Below are positions 52,906 to 63,372 of a stretch of DNA of 64,000 nt, piece by piece. Within the stretch, counting starts at the first letter, position 1; each line of letters begins with the position of its first letter. The position numbers and the translations under genes were made by a program. Origin of the DNA: Nematopogon swammerdamellus (taxonomy: Eukaryota; Arthropoda; Insecta; Lepidoptera; Adelidae); the NCBI GenBank assembly GCA_946902875.1, contig OX336337.1, forward strand, positions 806,001 through 870,000, read 5' to 3'. Under the pieces are notes generated by a model, which did no database searches, was not told the origin of the DNA, and saw only the letters and a list, made by a program, of their open reading frames with translations.

Positions 52906-53069
52906 CGCGATCAAAGAAAGCATTTGTATATCCGGCAGTGTTCACAGAAAGCTCGCGGGCCCTTTGGGCACCGGTCGGTACTTACTCGTATCTACTCTAT
53001 CTACAGAATGTCCGTAGTAAGGTATAGAATACTGAAAGTAAATACTTTATTTTGAAGACACTTTTTCGT
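52906..53069. other. Short unique spacer
   Basis: No feature recognised. Confidence 0.4.
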
Positions 53070-53387
53070 TACTTCTTAAAAAAGGGGAACGTCTGTCTGT
53101 ATGTATGTATGTTTGAGGTAAACTTCGGAACCACAGAACAGATTTTGATTCGGTTTACACCAATGGAAAGAGTAGTTCTTGAGGCTCACTATAGGCTATA
53201 CCATCACGTTAAATAGCCTTAGGGCTGAGCAGTATCAAAGAAAGTATAGTATGGACGGGAGATAGAGAGAGAGATAATATAAGAGTGTCATTTTGTTTCT
53301 TTAGATATATTATTTATTACCTATCATATTTTGCGGTTAAATCTAATTTGTTATTAAACCGAGTCTAACGTGAGCGAAAGCTAGTTA
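53070..53387 (+). mobile_element. Hel-A Helitron-like element
   Basis: Starts cttcttaaaaaaggggaac, includes gaggtaaacttcggaacca and agggctgagcagtatcaaa, a short GA run, and ends taacgtgagcgaaagctag|t. The hairpin is degraded in this copy. Confidence 0.7.
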
Positions 53388-53460
53388 TTTATATTCTCCA
53401 TAGATCTGGAGGCTAGGGAGGGCTAGGGTTAACTTCCAAATACATTTATTCAGCTTCCAA

Positions 53461-53545
53461 AGCGGCGTTTGGCCGAGTGGTCTGGGCATCAGCTTCTCTT
53501 GCGAGAGGTCCGAGATTCGAATCCGGTCGGCGTGTACCAACTTAT
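53461..53545 (+). other. tRNA-like sequence (class II-like)
   Basis: gtttggccgagtggtctggg (A box), cttctc-ttgc-gagagg hairpin, and gattcgaatccggtcggcg (B box). It matches the inverted copy at 37402-37482. Probable tRNA-derived repeat head. Confidence 0.6.
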
Positions 53546-53599
53546 TCTGACAAGCACCACTCTCAGTAGTACATACCTCACTGCGGCTGCCGCAGTATA

Positions 53600-53644
53600 C
53601 GCATGTATACAGGATCACCGCAGCGGTGATCCTGTATACATGCG
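53600..53644. repeat. Perfect palindrome, 22-bp arms
   Basis: Left arm 53600-53621 (cgcatgtatacaggatcacc-gc) and right arm 53623-53644 are exact reverse complements separated by one base. Just upstream ctgcggctgccgcag (53581-53595) is a second small palindrome. It would form a very stable hairpin. Confidence 0.95.
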
Positions 53645-54117
53645 GTGGCGTCACCATGTCCGTTCATTCGTCTGCGGGCGGAGTAGCTCGCGTCACCACA
53701 CCGGCGGCCGCGGCCCGACCGTGTCTCGCGTCCGCCGTCGTCGCTCGCTCAGCTTTCAGCCGATTACTTGTGACGCTGCCGAGCCTAATTTGATTGCCGT
53801 CCGCCATCAATTACCCCCTCCCCCCTCCCTTCCTCACCCCCTCCCCTCGCTTTCTCACCCCCCTCCAGCCCCGCAGCCGCAAACGCCACAGCCTTCTTGC
53901 CCGCTTCCTTTTCCTCGACACAATATTACTTACCTTTATTTATTAGCAATCTCCATCATTAGGCTTAGGCACACTTGGGTACACTTAAGTAATTATTGTA
54001 TTTTTAGAGTTCCGTAATGAAAAGGCAGAAAGTTATCCTTATTTTGAGACATACTTTTTCGTTTTCTCCGGCAGGATGCTTCTTTATTGATGTACTTTGA
54101 ATATGAATTTTCGAATA
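53645..54117. other. CpG-rich then C-rich stretch; no gene supported
   Basis: 53680-53780 is CpG-rich, 53815-53900 is pyrimidine-rich (ccctcccctcgctttctcac). The proline-rich frame across it (53469-54017) begins in the tRNA-like repeat and is not accepted. Confidence 0.4.
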
Positions 54118-54655
54118 TAATATGTTGGCTACATACAAAAAAAAAAAAAAAGACCCTAACGTAATCGGACCCAAATTGTACGAAAATGTTCCCGAAAAAA
54201 TTAGATCTATAAACAGTGACAATGTGTTCCAGAGTCAGATGAAAATATTTCTTTTAGATAATCCATTTTATAAATTAAATGATTTTTTTTTCATATTGTT
54301 AATAAACAATATTGCTGACTTGGACGATTCAAATTAATCTTTTATATGTATAAATTTGACTGAACCCTATGTTCTTTGTACTTTATTCTCTTTTTTTAAA
54401 GATAATCTTTTATTTACTTATTATTTTTATTTTTTATTAGATGTAGTATGTTATAGTTAACATAATTAAAAATTAGCATGTAAGTTATAAAAGCTCTGTA
54501 AGGTTTCTTGCCCGATTCTTCCTTACAGATTGCATTGCTCAACGGGATAAAACAAAAACTATGACGCACCATTACATACTGAATATGCATATGTCTCAAT
54601 GTAATATTGTTATTGTTGTGTGTGCTTTATGGCGAAATAAATATCTGAATCTGAA
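54118..54655 (+). pseudogene. LINE (CR1/Jockey-like) C-terminus and 3' UTR
   Basis: The frame GPKLYENVPEKIRSINSDNV then FQSQMKIFLLDNPFYKLNDF ends at 54336. KLYN-xxP-x-IR and the K-x-FLL-x-xFY-x-xxxF pattern is the usual end of CR1/Jockey-type ORF2 in insects. The 3' UTR has gtaaggtttcttgcccgatt and ends gaaataaatatctgaatctg-aatc. 5' truncated at a poly-A-like aaaaaaaaaaaa near 54140. Confidence 0.8.
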
Positions 54656-54679
54656 TCATTCACCACTTGTACATATAAT

Positions 54680-54728
54680 ATGCGACGCAGGCGCAGCCAA
54701 TGTTGCATTGGCTGCGCCTGCGTCGCAT
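54680..54728. repeat. Perfect palindrome, 23-bp arms
   Basis: Left arm 54680-54702 (atgcgacgcaggcgcagcca-atg) and right arm 54706-54728 are exact reverse complements with a 3-base loop (ttg). The GC-rich arms in an AT-rich setting stand out. Confidence 0.95.
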
Positions 54729-55432
54729 TAAATTTTAAATTTAATTTAACATTTATTAAATACTTTCACATAAATACGATTTAAAAAAAATATATTATAT
54801 TGCTTAATGGATTCCGTTCCAAGTTTCACAAATATCCTCGTGTTTATTCAATAATTAAAAATGGTCGCTTCCAATAGGGTAAGTGTCAGCAGAATATTAT
54901 TTGTAAATGGCGTTGATACTCAGATGACAAACAGACAGGAACTGTTAAAATTGTATACTTATTATATTAAATGAGTCTCTCGTATTGCAAAATTAGCCTG
55001 CCTATCCGACTTGGAGTAAAGCCATCCAGTTTTGGTGCAATAAAACAAAGCAAAATAATTTATTTATTTATTTTATTCTATACATTTACACTTTAAGCTT
55101 CATACATTATTATTATTCAACTAAATAGATATAATTATTTTGTGGTTTGTGTATTTAATTTAGCTATTTGAATTGGTTGAATAATAATAAAACTCTCAAT
55201 TCGCAATGTAATTCAATTTAAACCTGTTTGTAATATCAAACCAGTCATAATGTTCGCCTCGATAAACTTCACTGTTTTATTTTCAAACTTAATGACATAT
55301 TATGTAGTAAAAAGTTGATTTAGTCGAGTATCAGGAGAAAGGGGGTCGAAAGTTTATTACTTCTTATGAAACAGTATTGACCTTAATAATATTTCAAATA
55401 TTATGTTCATTTTCATGAATTATATGAAATAA
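54729..55432. other. AT-rich, no gene recognised
   Basis: AT-rich sequence with many TTTATT runs. No repeat ends identified. Confidence 0.45.
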
Positions 55433-55765
55433 AAACCGGCCAAGTGCGAGTCGGACCGAGGTTTCGTAATTGGTCAGTTTTTATTATTTTTGTTTTACAT
55501 TAGAATTTGCACTACAATCACACCAAGATAATATATAACCGTTTTTATAATTGAGCAAAAAAAGTATAAAACCCTGATTTCTTGTATGGATACCCTCTTG
55601 AGTTTATTATATTTTGCTTTTTTCAATATTTATTAGGATATACGCCATAATAACACATATTCTATGAAAATTTCAACCGGCTACCTATATTACGGTTCAA
55701 AAGATACAGCCCTTTAAAAGTAGGACAGACAGACGGACGGACAGACAGGCAGAAGGACGGTTTCC
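55433..55765 (+). mobile_element. P-family repeat, best head
   Basis: Head aaaaccggccaagtgcgagt then cggaccgaggtttcgta, body ctatgaaaatttcaaccggc and tacggttcaaaagatacagc, a short GACA/GACGG tail. Nearly full length. Confidence 0.85.
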
Positions 55766-55919
55766 CTAATGATATGGAAACCTATAAAAATACAATTGTG
55801 AATGTTAATTATGGTAAGTATATAACTTACTAAGTTTATCCACGGTGTTACTTATAGGCACAGATTTTAGATTTCACCGAAAACTGAATTTGAACAATTT
55901 TTGACATTTAACTTTTGCT

Positions 55920-57597
55920 CCTAATCATGTGCTACTATTAATGTAACCCCGTGTGTAAGAATAGTAAGATACATAAACAATGAATACTAAGATACATAAA
56001 CAATAGATACAGAATGTACTATTAATGTGCAACTATTAATGTTACCCCGTGTATAAGAATACTAAGATACATAAACAATAGATACAGAATGTACTATTAA
56101 TGTGCAACTATTAATGTTACCCCGTGTATAAGAATACTAAGATACATAAACAATGAATACTAAGATACATAAACAATAGATACAGAATGTACTATTAATG
56201 TGCAACTATTAATGTTACCCCGTGTATAGAATACTAGGATACATAAACAATAGATACAGAATGTACTATTAATGTGCAACTATTAATGTAACCCCGTGTA
56301 TAAGAATACTAAGATACATAAACAATGAATACTAAGATACATAAACAATAGATACAGAATGTACTATTAATGTGCAACTATTAATGTAACCCCGTGTATA
56401 AGAATACTAAGATACATAAACAATGAATACTAAGATACATAAACAATAGATACAGAATGTACTATTAATGTGCAACTATTAATGTAACCCCGTGTATAAG
56501 AATACTAAGATACATAAACAATGAATACTAAGATACATAAACAATAGATACAGAATGTACTATTAATGTGCAACTATTAATGTAACCCCGTGTATAAGAA
56601 TACTAAGATACATAAACAATGAATACTAAGATACATAAACAATAGATACAGAATGTACTATTAATGTGCAACTATTAATGTAACCCCGTGTATAAGAATA
56701 CTAAGATACATAAACAATGAATACTAAGATACATAAACAATAGATACAGAATGTACTATTAATGTGCAACTATTAATGTAACCCCGTGTATAAGAATACT
56801 AAGATACATAAACAATGAATACTAAGATACATAAACAATAGATACAGAATGTACTATTAATGTGCAACTATTAATGTAACCCCGTGTATAAGAATACTAA
56901 GATACATAAACAATGAATACTAAGATACATAAACAATAGATACAGAATGTACTATTAATGTGCAACTATTAATGTTACCCCGTGTATAGAATACTAGGAT
57001 ACATAAACAATAGATACAGAATGTACTATTAATGTGCAACTATTAATGTTACCCCGTTTATAGAATACTAGGATACATAAACAATAGATACAGAATGTAC
57101 TATTAATGTGCAACTATTAATGTTACCCCGTGTATAGAATACTAGGATACATAAACAATAGATACAGAATGACTACTATTAATGTGCAACTATTAATGTT
57201 ACCCCGTGTATAAGAATACTAAGATACATAAACAATAGATACAGAATGTACTATTAATGTGCAACTATTAATGTTACCCCGTTTATAGAATACTAGGATA
57301 CATAAACAATAGATACAGAATGTACTATTAATGTGCAACTATTAATGTTACCCCGTGTATAAGAATACTAAGATACATAAACAATAGATACAGAATGTAC
57401 TATTAATGTGCAACTATTAATGTTACCCCGTTTATAGAATACTAGGATACATAAACAATAGATACAGAATGTACTATTAATGTGCAACTATTAACGTTAC
57501 CCCGTGTATAGAATACTAGGATACATAAACAATAGATACAGAATGTACTATTAATGTGCAACTATTAATGTTACCCCGTGTATAGAATACTAGGATA
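55920..57597 (+). repeat. Satellite array of 74- and 98-bp units
   Basis: The basic unit runs gtactattaatgtgcaacta, ttaatgt-accccgtgtata, gaatactaggatacataaac, aatagatacagaat. The 98-bp form has a second aatactaagatacataaac-aatg, a 24-bp internal duplication. The middle of the array (56250-56960) is almost only 98-bp units, the right part only 74-75-bp units, with a mixed start. Twenty or more units. Confidence 0.97.
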
Positions 57598-58211
57598 CAT
57601 ATGTAAAACACATTACCGTCCTTTGCGTCGCGCATTCGGGTAACAATAAATACAGGATGTGTTTTTGCAGTATAATCAGTCGTCGAAACAACCTGATGTA
57701 AAAAAGTATAGAACACATAGTATAATACTTTCTTCTTGTCACGCACCACGTGCCTATTTTCTTATTATAAATCGTCACAAACTGCAAATTTACAACATGT
57801 ACACGTTAGTTTAAATAAACAAAATTATCTACTAGCCAAATGAATTTGCTATTCGTAAAAGTGTTCTCGGAGTGAACATTCTCAGAGTGCGCAGCTCCCG
57901 TGCATCTCAAAGGTGAATTACTCCGCACGATGGAAGAGTCATAAAGGAAATTGCCATATGCTTGATAAATAATTTATTTGAGAGCGCGTACGAGTTACTG
58001 CTACACTCTCGCCGACTCGGAGGTTAATATCGCTTCGCTGTACCTACGTATAACAACACTCGCAGTGCACTAGGACTTTTCATGGGCGAGCCTACATTTA
58101 TTTTTACAACGTTAATCTTCTGTCACGCAATTCGTCTAGATTTCAAGTTCAAATTTTTTACCAAGTATGAAATTATTTTTTACAAATCTCTACCTACACA
58201 TTTTTTTATAT
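57598..58211. other. TE-poor stretch after the satellite; possible regulatory DNA
   Basis: 57840-58050 is balanced with a tgataaataatttatttgag core and no repeat ends. Two short minus-strand frames at the satellite edge have no family. Confidence 0.35.
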
Positions 58212-58588
58212 ATTTTTTATGGAAACTGACACGGTTGGCTACATCATCTACAACATCGTGATGTCAGCCCATAACACCGGGTGAACTAGGTGCCATGTCA
58301 GTGCTTCCCTTCATTTCATGTCGGCTGAAATGAAGACTGGACGGAAACACGAACTAATTACATAGCCGTTTCGTCCGACGTGTCATTCAGTGCGGTACCA
58401 ACCCGGGCGGGATAAACCCTACCGCCTAGTAAGGTAAGAAGGGAAGGGACCTATTGTTTTACGTGGAATTCGAACCACGGTCAGCCTCCAAAGGTCGAGC
58501 GATCACCCATCCAAGCACTGACCGCGCTCAGGGTTACTTAACAACAGTCGACTTAGCGCACCGCACTGAGCTACCGAGACTGACTGAA
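58212..58588 (-). mobile_element. S2 SINE (tRNA/5S head + tail T)
   Basis: On the minus strand: tcagtctcggtagctcagtg, a 5S-like gcgcggtcagtgcttggatg and ggtgatcgctcg, B-box-like gtggttcgaattccacgt, then tail T to gtcagtttccataaaaaata. Complete copy; the gttcgaattcc B box is closer to a tRNA consensus than in other copies. Confidence 0.88.
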
Positions 58589-58617
58589 TCAGTCACTTCT
58601 TATCTTTGATTCTTTAT

Positions 58618-58830
58618 TCACACATTTCACACACCTAAGAGTTGGCTGTAAGAAATCTCTTCAAGGGATAAGTTCGCCTTTGAACCTCATGTATTCATTA
58701 TATTATTTTTTATTATATTACTCTTGTAAAATATTTGTTGACCAATAAATAATTTAGGTATACGGGTGTGAAATAGGCGCAGCCAATTTCACCCCCGAGG
58801 AGGTGCCAGTCCGGCTTGGTGGCGGACTAA
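58618..58830 (+). mobile_element. LINE 3' end, then a repeat shared with 46785
   Basis: caagggataagttcgccttt and accaataaataatttaggta are a diverged form of the ATCT-tailed LINE 3' end. From 58768 gcagccaatttcacccccg and aggaggtgccagtccggctt match 46785-46860 inverted. Confidence 0.55.
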
Positions 58831-59589
58831 TGTCGCTGGGGAAAGGCTATTTATCCGCGAGGCTGCAATTTCACTGTACCAAGGTACTGCGCCGAGAGAC
58901 CGATGGTGCTGGTCGACATAGTCACATTCACATCTGTTGGTTGCGCTGGCAGCTGATTGGCGAACTTTACGGACCTCGGAGAATATAAAACTGAACCAAA
59001 CATTAAACTTATAATAAAAGTCATAAATACGCATACAACTTTCTAGAGATTTTATAACTTGAGAATATCTTATTTTAACGGCGCATTATATTCCATTTGG
59101 TCGAATATGTCGATAACCTTGTTTGAACCTCACTTACTTACTTGCAATACACTTCCGGGTGAAATCAGTGTGAAATGATTTGAACTCAATTTAATGATCA
59201 TTGTTATTTTAAGATTAGGTATCGTTCATAGAACACAGGAAATTATCAAAATAAGTATTTTGATAATTTTGTATTATTTTAAGTTTATTACTTTCAGTTT
59301 CATTGTGATTGTAGTTACTCTTACTATACCAGTGAATTGGGAATTCCCAATTCAGTGACTTAAACATACAATTAAAGATAACAGTTAGATACCTGTTCGA
59401 TTTCTAGTATTGAAGAAATTTAAAACGTTTTTACGTTTTTGCTGACATTCTGAATTTTTTAAATATGTAATATTTATTTTTATTGAAAAGAAACCTAGTT
59501 ATTGGCCAGACACGGTCAGAAGAAAGGTTTCTTCACAACCAAAATGTTAATTTGTAAAGATTGCCAAACGCATACATGCATACCATCAG
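58831..59589. other. No gene recognised
   Basis: Balanced to 58980, then AT-rich. Contains a small inverted repeat ttatcaaaataagtattttgat-aa at 59233-59258 and ccagtgaattgggaattccc at 59330. Nothing further supported. Confidence 0.4.
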
Positions 59590-59695
59590 GCTGTATCACA
59601 CAATCAGGGGTAAGCAAGCAGAGTAATCGGTGTAGTGCTGCAAGAACTCGGATAAATTACAGCACAACATCGACCACCACGCTTAACATGATTGC
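59590..59695 (-). mobile_element. SINE tail-E fragment
   Basis: gtatcacacaatcaggggta, gcagagtaatcggtgtagtg and cagcacaacatcgaccacca. Confidence 0.65.
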
Positions 59696-59702
59696 TTTTT
59701 TT

Positions 59703-60008
59703 ATGCAAACTGACGGCTACATCACCTACATCATCCGTGATGGCAGCCCATAACACCGGGTGAACTAGGTGCCATGTCAGTGCTTCCCTTCATTTCATGT
59801 CGGCCACGAACTATTTACATAGCTGTTTCGACCGACGTTTCATTCGCGGTGGTACCAACCCGGCGGGATAAACCCTACCACCTAGTAAGGTAAGAAGGGA
59901 AGGGACCTAGAGTTTAACGTGGAATCCGAACCACGGTCAGCCTCCAACCGCACTCAAGGTTGCTTCAACAGTCGACCGAACGCACCACTGAGCTACCGAG
60001 GCTGACAA
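59703..60008 (-). mobile_element. S2 SINE, head shortened
   Basis: Minus strand: tcagcctcggtagctcagtg then a deletion that removes most of the 5S-like part (ggttggaggctgaccgtgg follows gagtgcggttgg), B-box-like gtggttcggattccacgt, tail T to gtcagtttgcataaaa. Confidence 0.8.
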
Positions 60009-60260
60009 AATTGTGTACATTAGAGTATATTTCATTCATTGAAGAAAGAAAGAGTCCAATAATATATTTGCAACTCACTCCGTAATCCTCGCTTCAATCT
60101 CCGAACCCAACAGCCCGTCGCCTCGCACGTCCCGACGACAGAGACGCAACAGGACCAGTCGTGCTTTAATTAGGCTCTGATTAGCGAGCCCACTAATGAA
60201 GCCACCCACCGCGCCCTCGTCTCTCGTCGCGTCTCCGCTCCTACCTAGGTATACCTACAC
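60009..60260. other. TE-poor patch with TAATTA-like sites
   Basis: gctttaattaggctctgatt and agcccactaatgaagcc lie in GC-rich context (60110-60240) with no repeat ends. Candidate host regulatory DNA, by composition only. Confidence 0.25.
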
Positions 60261-60268
60261 CCTTCCGC

Positions 60269-60870
60269 CAGGGTTGCGAGATGTCCGGTTTTGGACCGGA
60301 CAGTCCGGTTTTTGAGGCTTGTGTCCGGCCGGTCTCCAAAATAATAAAAAATCGGACATCCAAACATACGGTTTTTTCTTTACATACCTATGTATTTTGT
60401 TCAGAGCATTTTATTACCACAATCTTTCTTCATTATTGCAAACAGTTCGATCAATTCAACCATAATACTCTCAATAATTTGTTGGCTGCCTTTTATTTAT
60501 TACCCTTTCATTTTCGATATTAAAGTATTAAAGATAATGAAACATTTTATGTTTATGTTAGTACTAAGCACGTACTCGCTTTATATATGTATATTTTTCA
60601 TTTGAAAAATGCAACATCATTCATGAAGGTGCAATAGATCGAAAATTTGGAGATAATATGTAACGGCCCGGTGGTGTAGTTGGTTATCGCGTTGGCGGCT
60701 AAAGCCGGAAACCCAGGTTCGAATCCTGGTCGGGATGTATTGTTTCCAATGATTTTCGATTTGCATTTTTCTAATTAAAAATATATCATGAAACATTTTG
60801 TACTTCAAAATCAAAGGCCTTTTGATGAAAAATGTCCGGTTTTTTCAACTGAACCACCTGGCAATCCTGC
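60269..60870. mobile_element. hAT MITE with 8-bp duplication, carrying a tRNA-like sequence
   Basis: Left end cagggttgcgag, right end reversed caggattgccag (10 of 12 identical), flanked on both sides by ccttccgc (60261-60268 and 60871-60878). The 8-bp duplication and CAGGG-type end are hAT features. Subterminal aaatgtccggtttt occurs near both ends. The 602-bp interior has no transposase and contains a tRNA-like sequence at its centre-right. Confidence 0.9.
60660..60737 (+). other. tRNA-like sequence inside the hAT MITE
   Basis: gtggtgtagttggttatcgc resembles a Val-type D arm and A box; ttggc-ggctaaa-gccgg would be a 5-bp anticodon stem with loop GGCTAAA (no T33); ccagg-ttcgaat-cctgg is a perfect T arm with B box. 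The acceptor stem pairs except at one position. It is the best-folding tRNA-like sequence in the window, but the anticodon loop is abnormal, so I do not call a functional tRNA. Confidence 0.65.
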
Positions 60871-60878
60871 CTTCCGCG

Positions 60879-61171
60879 CGACAACGGACGATCGCGATGC
60901 GATGCGAGTAGTAGTAGGCCGGCTACTGAAGTTCACGGTCGCGCGACACACTGTGCGGAGTCATTCCTCGTTCATTAGTTTGTCTTTTATTGATTTGAAT
61001 TTTCGTTCAGGTTTCGAATCTTGATTGAAGTGCTGAAAACACAGACAAAATCAACAAAGAATATAAAAAAAATAAAAATAGCCAAAAATACAATCCGACT
61101 GCTAAAGTAATTAAGGAAACAAGGAAAGATGTGTAGAAAATGGTGTGTCGGGCATGTGGAAGGATTCGAAT
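60879..61171. other. Spacer, no gene
   Basis: No feature beyond a short GC-rich start and AT-rich remainder. Confidence 0.4.
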
Positions 61172-61562
61172 AGTCAGCCTCGGTAGCTCAGTGGTGCGGT
61201 CGGTCGACTGTCGGTCGGATCATAAGCACATCTGGGCGCCGTCAGTGGATGGATGGGTGACCGCTCGACCGTTTGAGGCAGACCGTGGCGTGGTTCGGAT
61301 TCCACGTAAAACTGTAGGTCCCTTCCCTTCTTACCTTACTAGGTGGTAGGGTTTAACCCGCCCGGATTGGTACCATCGCACTGAATGAAAAGTCGGTTGA
61401 AATGGCTATTCAAATAGTTCGTGTTTTCCGTCCAGTTCAGTATTGGCCGGTTGACCGAAGGGAAGCACTGTCATGGAACCTAGTTCACCAAGGTCTTATG
61501 GGCTGACGTCGCGGATGTGTAGGTGATGTTGTAGCCAAGCGTGTCATTTTCCATTAAAAAAA
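61172..61562 (+). mobile_element. S2 SINE (tRNA/5S head + tail T)
   Basis: gtcagcctcggtagctcagt, ctgggcgccgtcagtggatg then gatgggtgaccgctcgaccg, gtggttcggattccacgtaa, then tail T to gtcattttccattaaaaaaa. Complete with small insertions. Confidence 0.88.
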
Positions 61563-62064
61563 AGAGAGATAATTTAATTTACAGACACGTGCGAGTTCGT
61601 GCGGCAGGGACGACGCTCTGCAACCGGATTGTCTCTTTCTAAAGTTCCACACGCATTATTTGCTGCGGGGAGCTGTACGTAATGAAGGGCGAGGGAGACG
61701 AGAGGATGGAAGGGGATTAGGTGCGAGGGACTAGTCGCTAATTATCAGTAGCTCTCGGATGGCCGCACGTTAATTTATCTATGAACAGCTCGCGGTCTTA
61801 GCGCGTATCTTGACAGTGGAAAATACGACAAATGATTATTAAATTACATTTTGTTGTAAAATAATTTTAAATTCCAAACAATAATAAACAATGATACACG
61901 AAGAGAATATACAGAAAATCAATAGAAATATGAAATATTACACTGAGAAACAAAAAGAGCTATAGCGCGTAAAATCGAACGTTATCATTGGAAGCTTTTA
62001 TATATCTACATAATTTTTAATGACACATTTGGTAATTTTCTTAAAGTTCTTTTTCACTTATATA
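61563..62064. other. TE-poor; possible regulatory DNA 61620-61830
   Basis: ggggagctgtacgtaatgaa, cgctaattatcagtagctct and cgcacgttaatttatc in a GC-richer patch; the first resembles 30568. AT-rich beyond 61830. No gene. Confidence 0.3.
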
Positions 62065-62320
62065 CACGGTGTTGCAACCCCAACCGTAAAACCCGAAAGG
62101 GGGTGATTCTGTACGTGAAATAGAACAACTTTTGTTCTACGACTTTTTTATTTGAAGAAAAAAAATGTTTTTTCCATACATTTTGAGAATTTGTATGGAA
62201 AAAATAATTTTCTTTTTGTTTCAAAAAAATTTTTTTCTTCACAGAAGTTGTTTAGTTTCACATATAGAATAACCCCATTATGTCAGTTAAAAATATTACG
62301 GGGGCAACTGCAACACCGTG
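62065..62320. mobile_element. Small TIR element (MITE)
   Basis: Left cacggtgttgca, right reversed cacggtgttgca, identical over 12 bp, 256 bp long. The interior is near-palindromic AT-rich sequence (tttttccatacattttgaga, tttgtatggaaaaaataatt). No clear target duplication. Confidence 0.7.
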
Positions 62321-62329
62321 TTTAAGGTG

Positions 62330-62605
62330 CCTCTTTATTATGGTCAAATATTTTGGGAGGGTTATATACGCACTCAAATAAATACGTTGACCAAAGCAAT
62401 CAACCCAAAACACAAAGCTTACACGACAAGCGCGGCGTCTCTAGGGCAGCGCGCCGACAAAAGGTCCAGTGACCTACTTACTGACACACTTTTTCGGCAG
62501 GTCAAAAAGACCGTGGAATACTACTCTCGAATATCCAAAGGTTGACTGGAAGAAATCTCTATAAGTGATATGTCCCCTTTGCCTCTCATGTAAATTATAT
62601 AATAA
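62330..62605 (+). pseudogene. LINE ORF C-terminal piece and 3' end (ATCT-tailed family)
   Basis: A frame reads INPKHKAYTTSAASLGQRAD then KRSSDLLTDTLFRQVKKTVE and YYSRISKG, with its stop at 62543; the nucleotides ctctcgaatatccaaaggtt overlap the start of the 3' end seen at 14.3, 23.1 and 24.4 kb. It shows what coding sequence precedes that 3' end. Truncated after cctctcatgtaaatta. Confidence 0.6.
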
Positions 62606-63112
62606 TCACCTTTGCTCACATGGACCCTCTGTAATTAACAAATTAGATCCTTCTACTAGGGACATAATTAGCGGATATAAATTCAAAAAAAATATTCACA
62701 AATGGCTTTTCGAACTAGGTCGCTCTAGAACTGATGAACTGTTGCAATGTATATCCTAACCAATACCTTCTATATTAGATGATTTTGATCCTAACACATC
62801 CCTATGCCCTACAAGCACTCATTCATCCTCGCATGCATACACAAAATTTACACTTACATTCGACCCCACACACACGCACACATACACACACACCTAAGAA
62901 AAGGAAGTATAAAGTATAAACACGATGTATAAAGTAAATATTGACAGTTACCTGCCCCCTATAATACGGCTTGCGCTAGTTTAGAGGGCAGGGGTTGCTC
63001 CATGTACAAATTAACTTCACTATCTTAAAAATTATGCTGTAATCATGTTTATTATGTTAAAGTTTCTCATATGTGTATAAATAAATAAATTGAAATTGAA
63101 ATTGAAATGTTT
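62606..63112 (+). pseudogene. LINE (CR1/Jockey-like) C-terminus and 3' UTR
   Basis: The frame INKLDPSTRDIISGYKFKKN then IHKWLFELGRSRTDELLQ ends at 62759. A 350-bp 3' UTR follows, ending ataaataaataaattgaaat-tgaaattgaaat. The F-K-K-x-I-x-KWLF pattern and the TTGAAA tail are typical of 5'-truncated insect LINEs. Confidence 0.7.
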
Positions 63113-63129
63113 TTGTTTGTTTGTCAAAA

Positions 63130-63310
63130 AACTTTCCGGGTGCGCTCACAACAATCTACCAAAGTTGTATAGTAAGCGGATGAAGGGTTTACGAACGCAT
63201 ACAAGATGAACGAACAAACAAACCTATATAAAATATTAATGTTTATACAGTACGTGCTTCTTTCTGTAAAATGTTTTGGAGCAATAAAGCATTTTCTGTC
63301 TATCTAAAAA
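63130..63310 (+). mobile_element. Helitron-like fragment and LINE tail
   Basis: 63130-63235 (actttccgggtgcgctcaca, ggatgaagggtttacgaacg) matches 45940-46055 in one orientation. 63262-63305 (aaaatgttttggagcaataa, agcattttctgtctatct) is the end of the ATCT-tailed LINE. Confidence 0.5.
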
Positions 63311-63372
63311 TAATACAAATTTATATTTACAAATTTGAGTAAAAAATGTTTTCGATTAAGTATTGATTTTGT

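Noticed and set aside
53469..54017. 182-codon plus frame with proline-rich end
   Set aside because: Begins inside a tRNA-like repeat, crosses a perfect palindrome and C-rich DNA; no family.
54680..54728. microRNA precursor
   Set aside because: Stem is only 23 bp, perfect, with a 3-base loop; does not look like a pre-miRNA.
55920..57597. CRISPR-like array
   Set aside because: Units are contiguous with no unique spacers, AT-rich, in a eukaryotic genome; a satellite.
60660..60737. Functional tRNA gene (possible CTA anticodon)
   Set aside because: Loop lacks T33, the acceptor stem has a mismatch, and the sequence lies inside a MITE. Treated as tRNA-like only.
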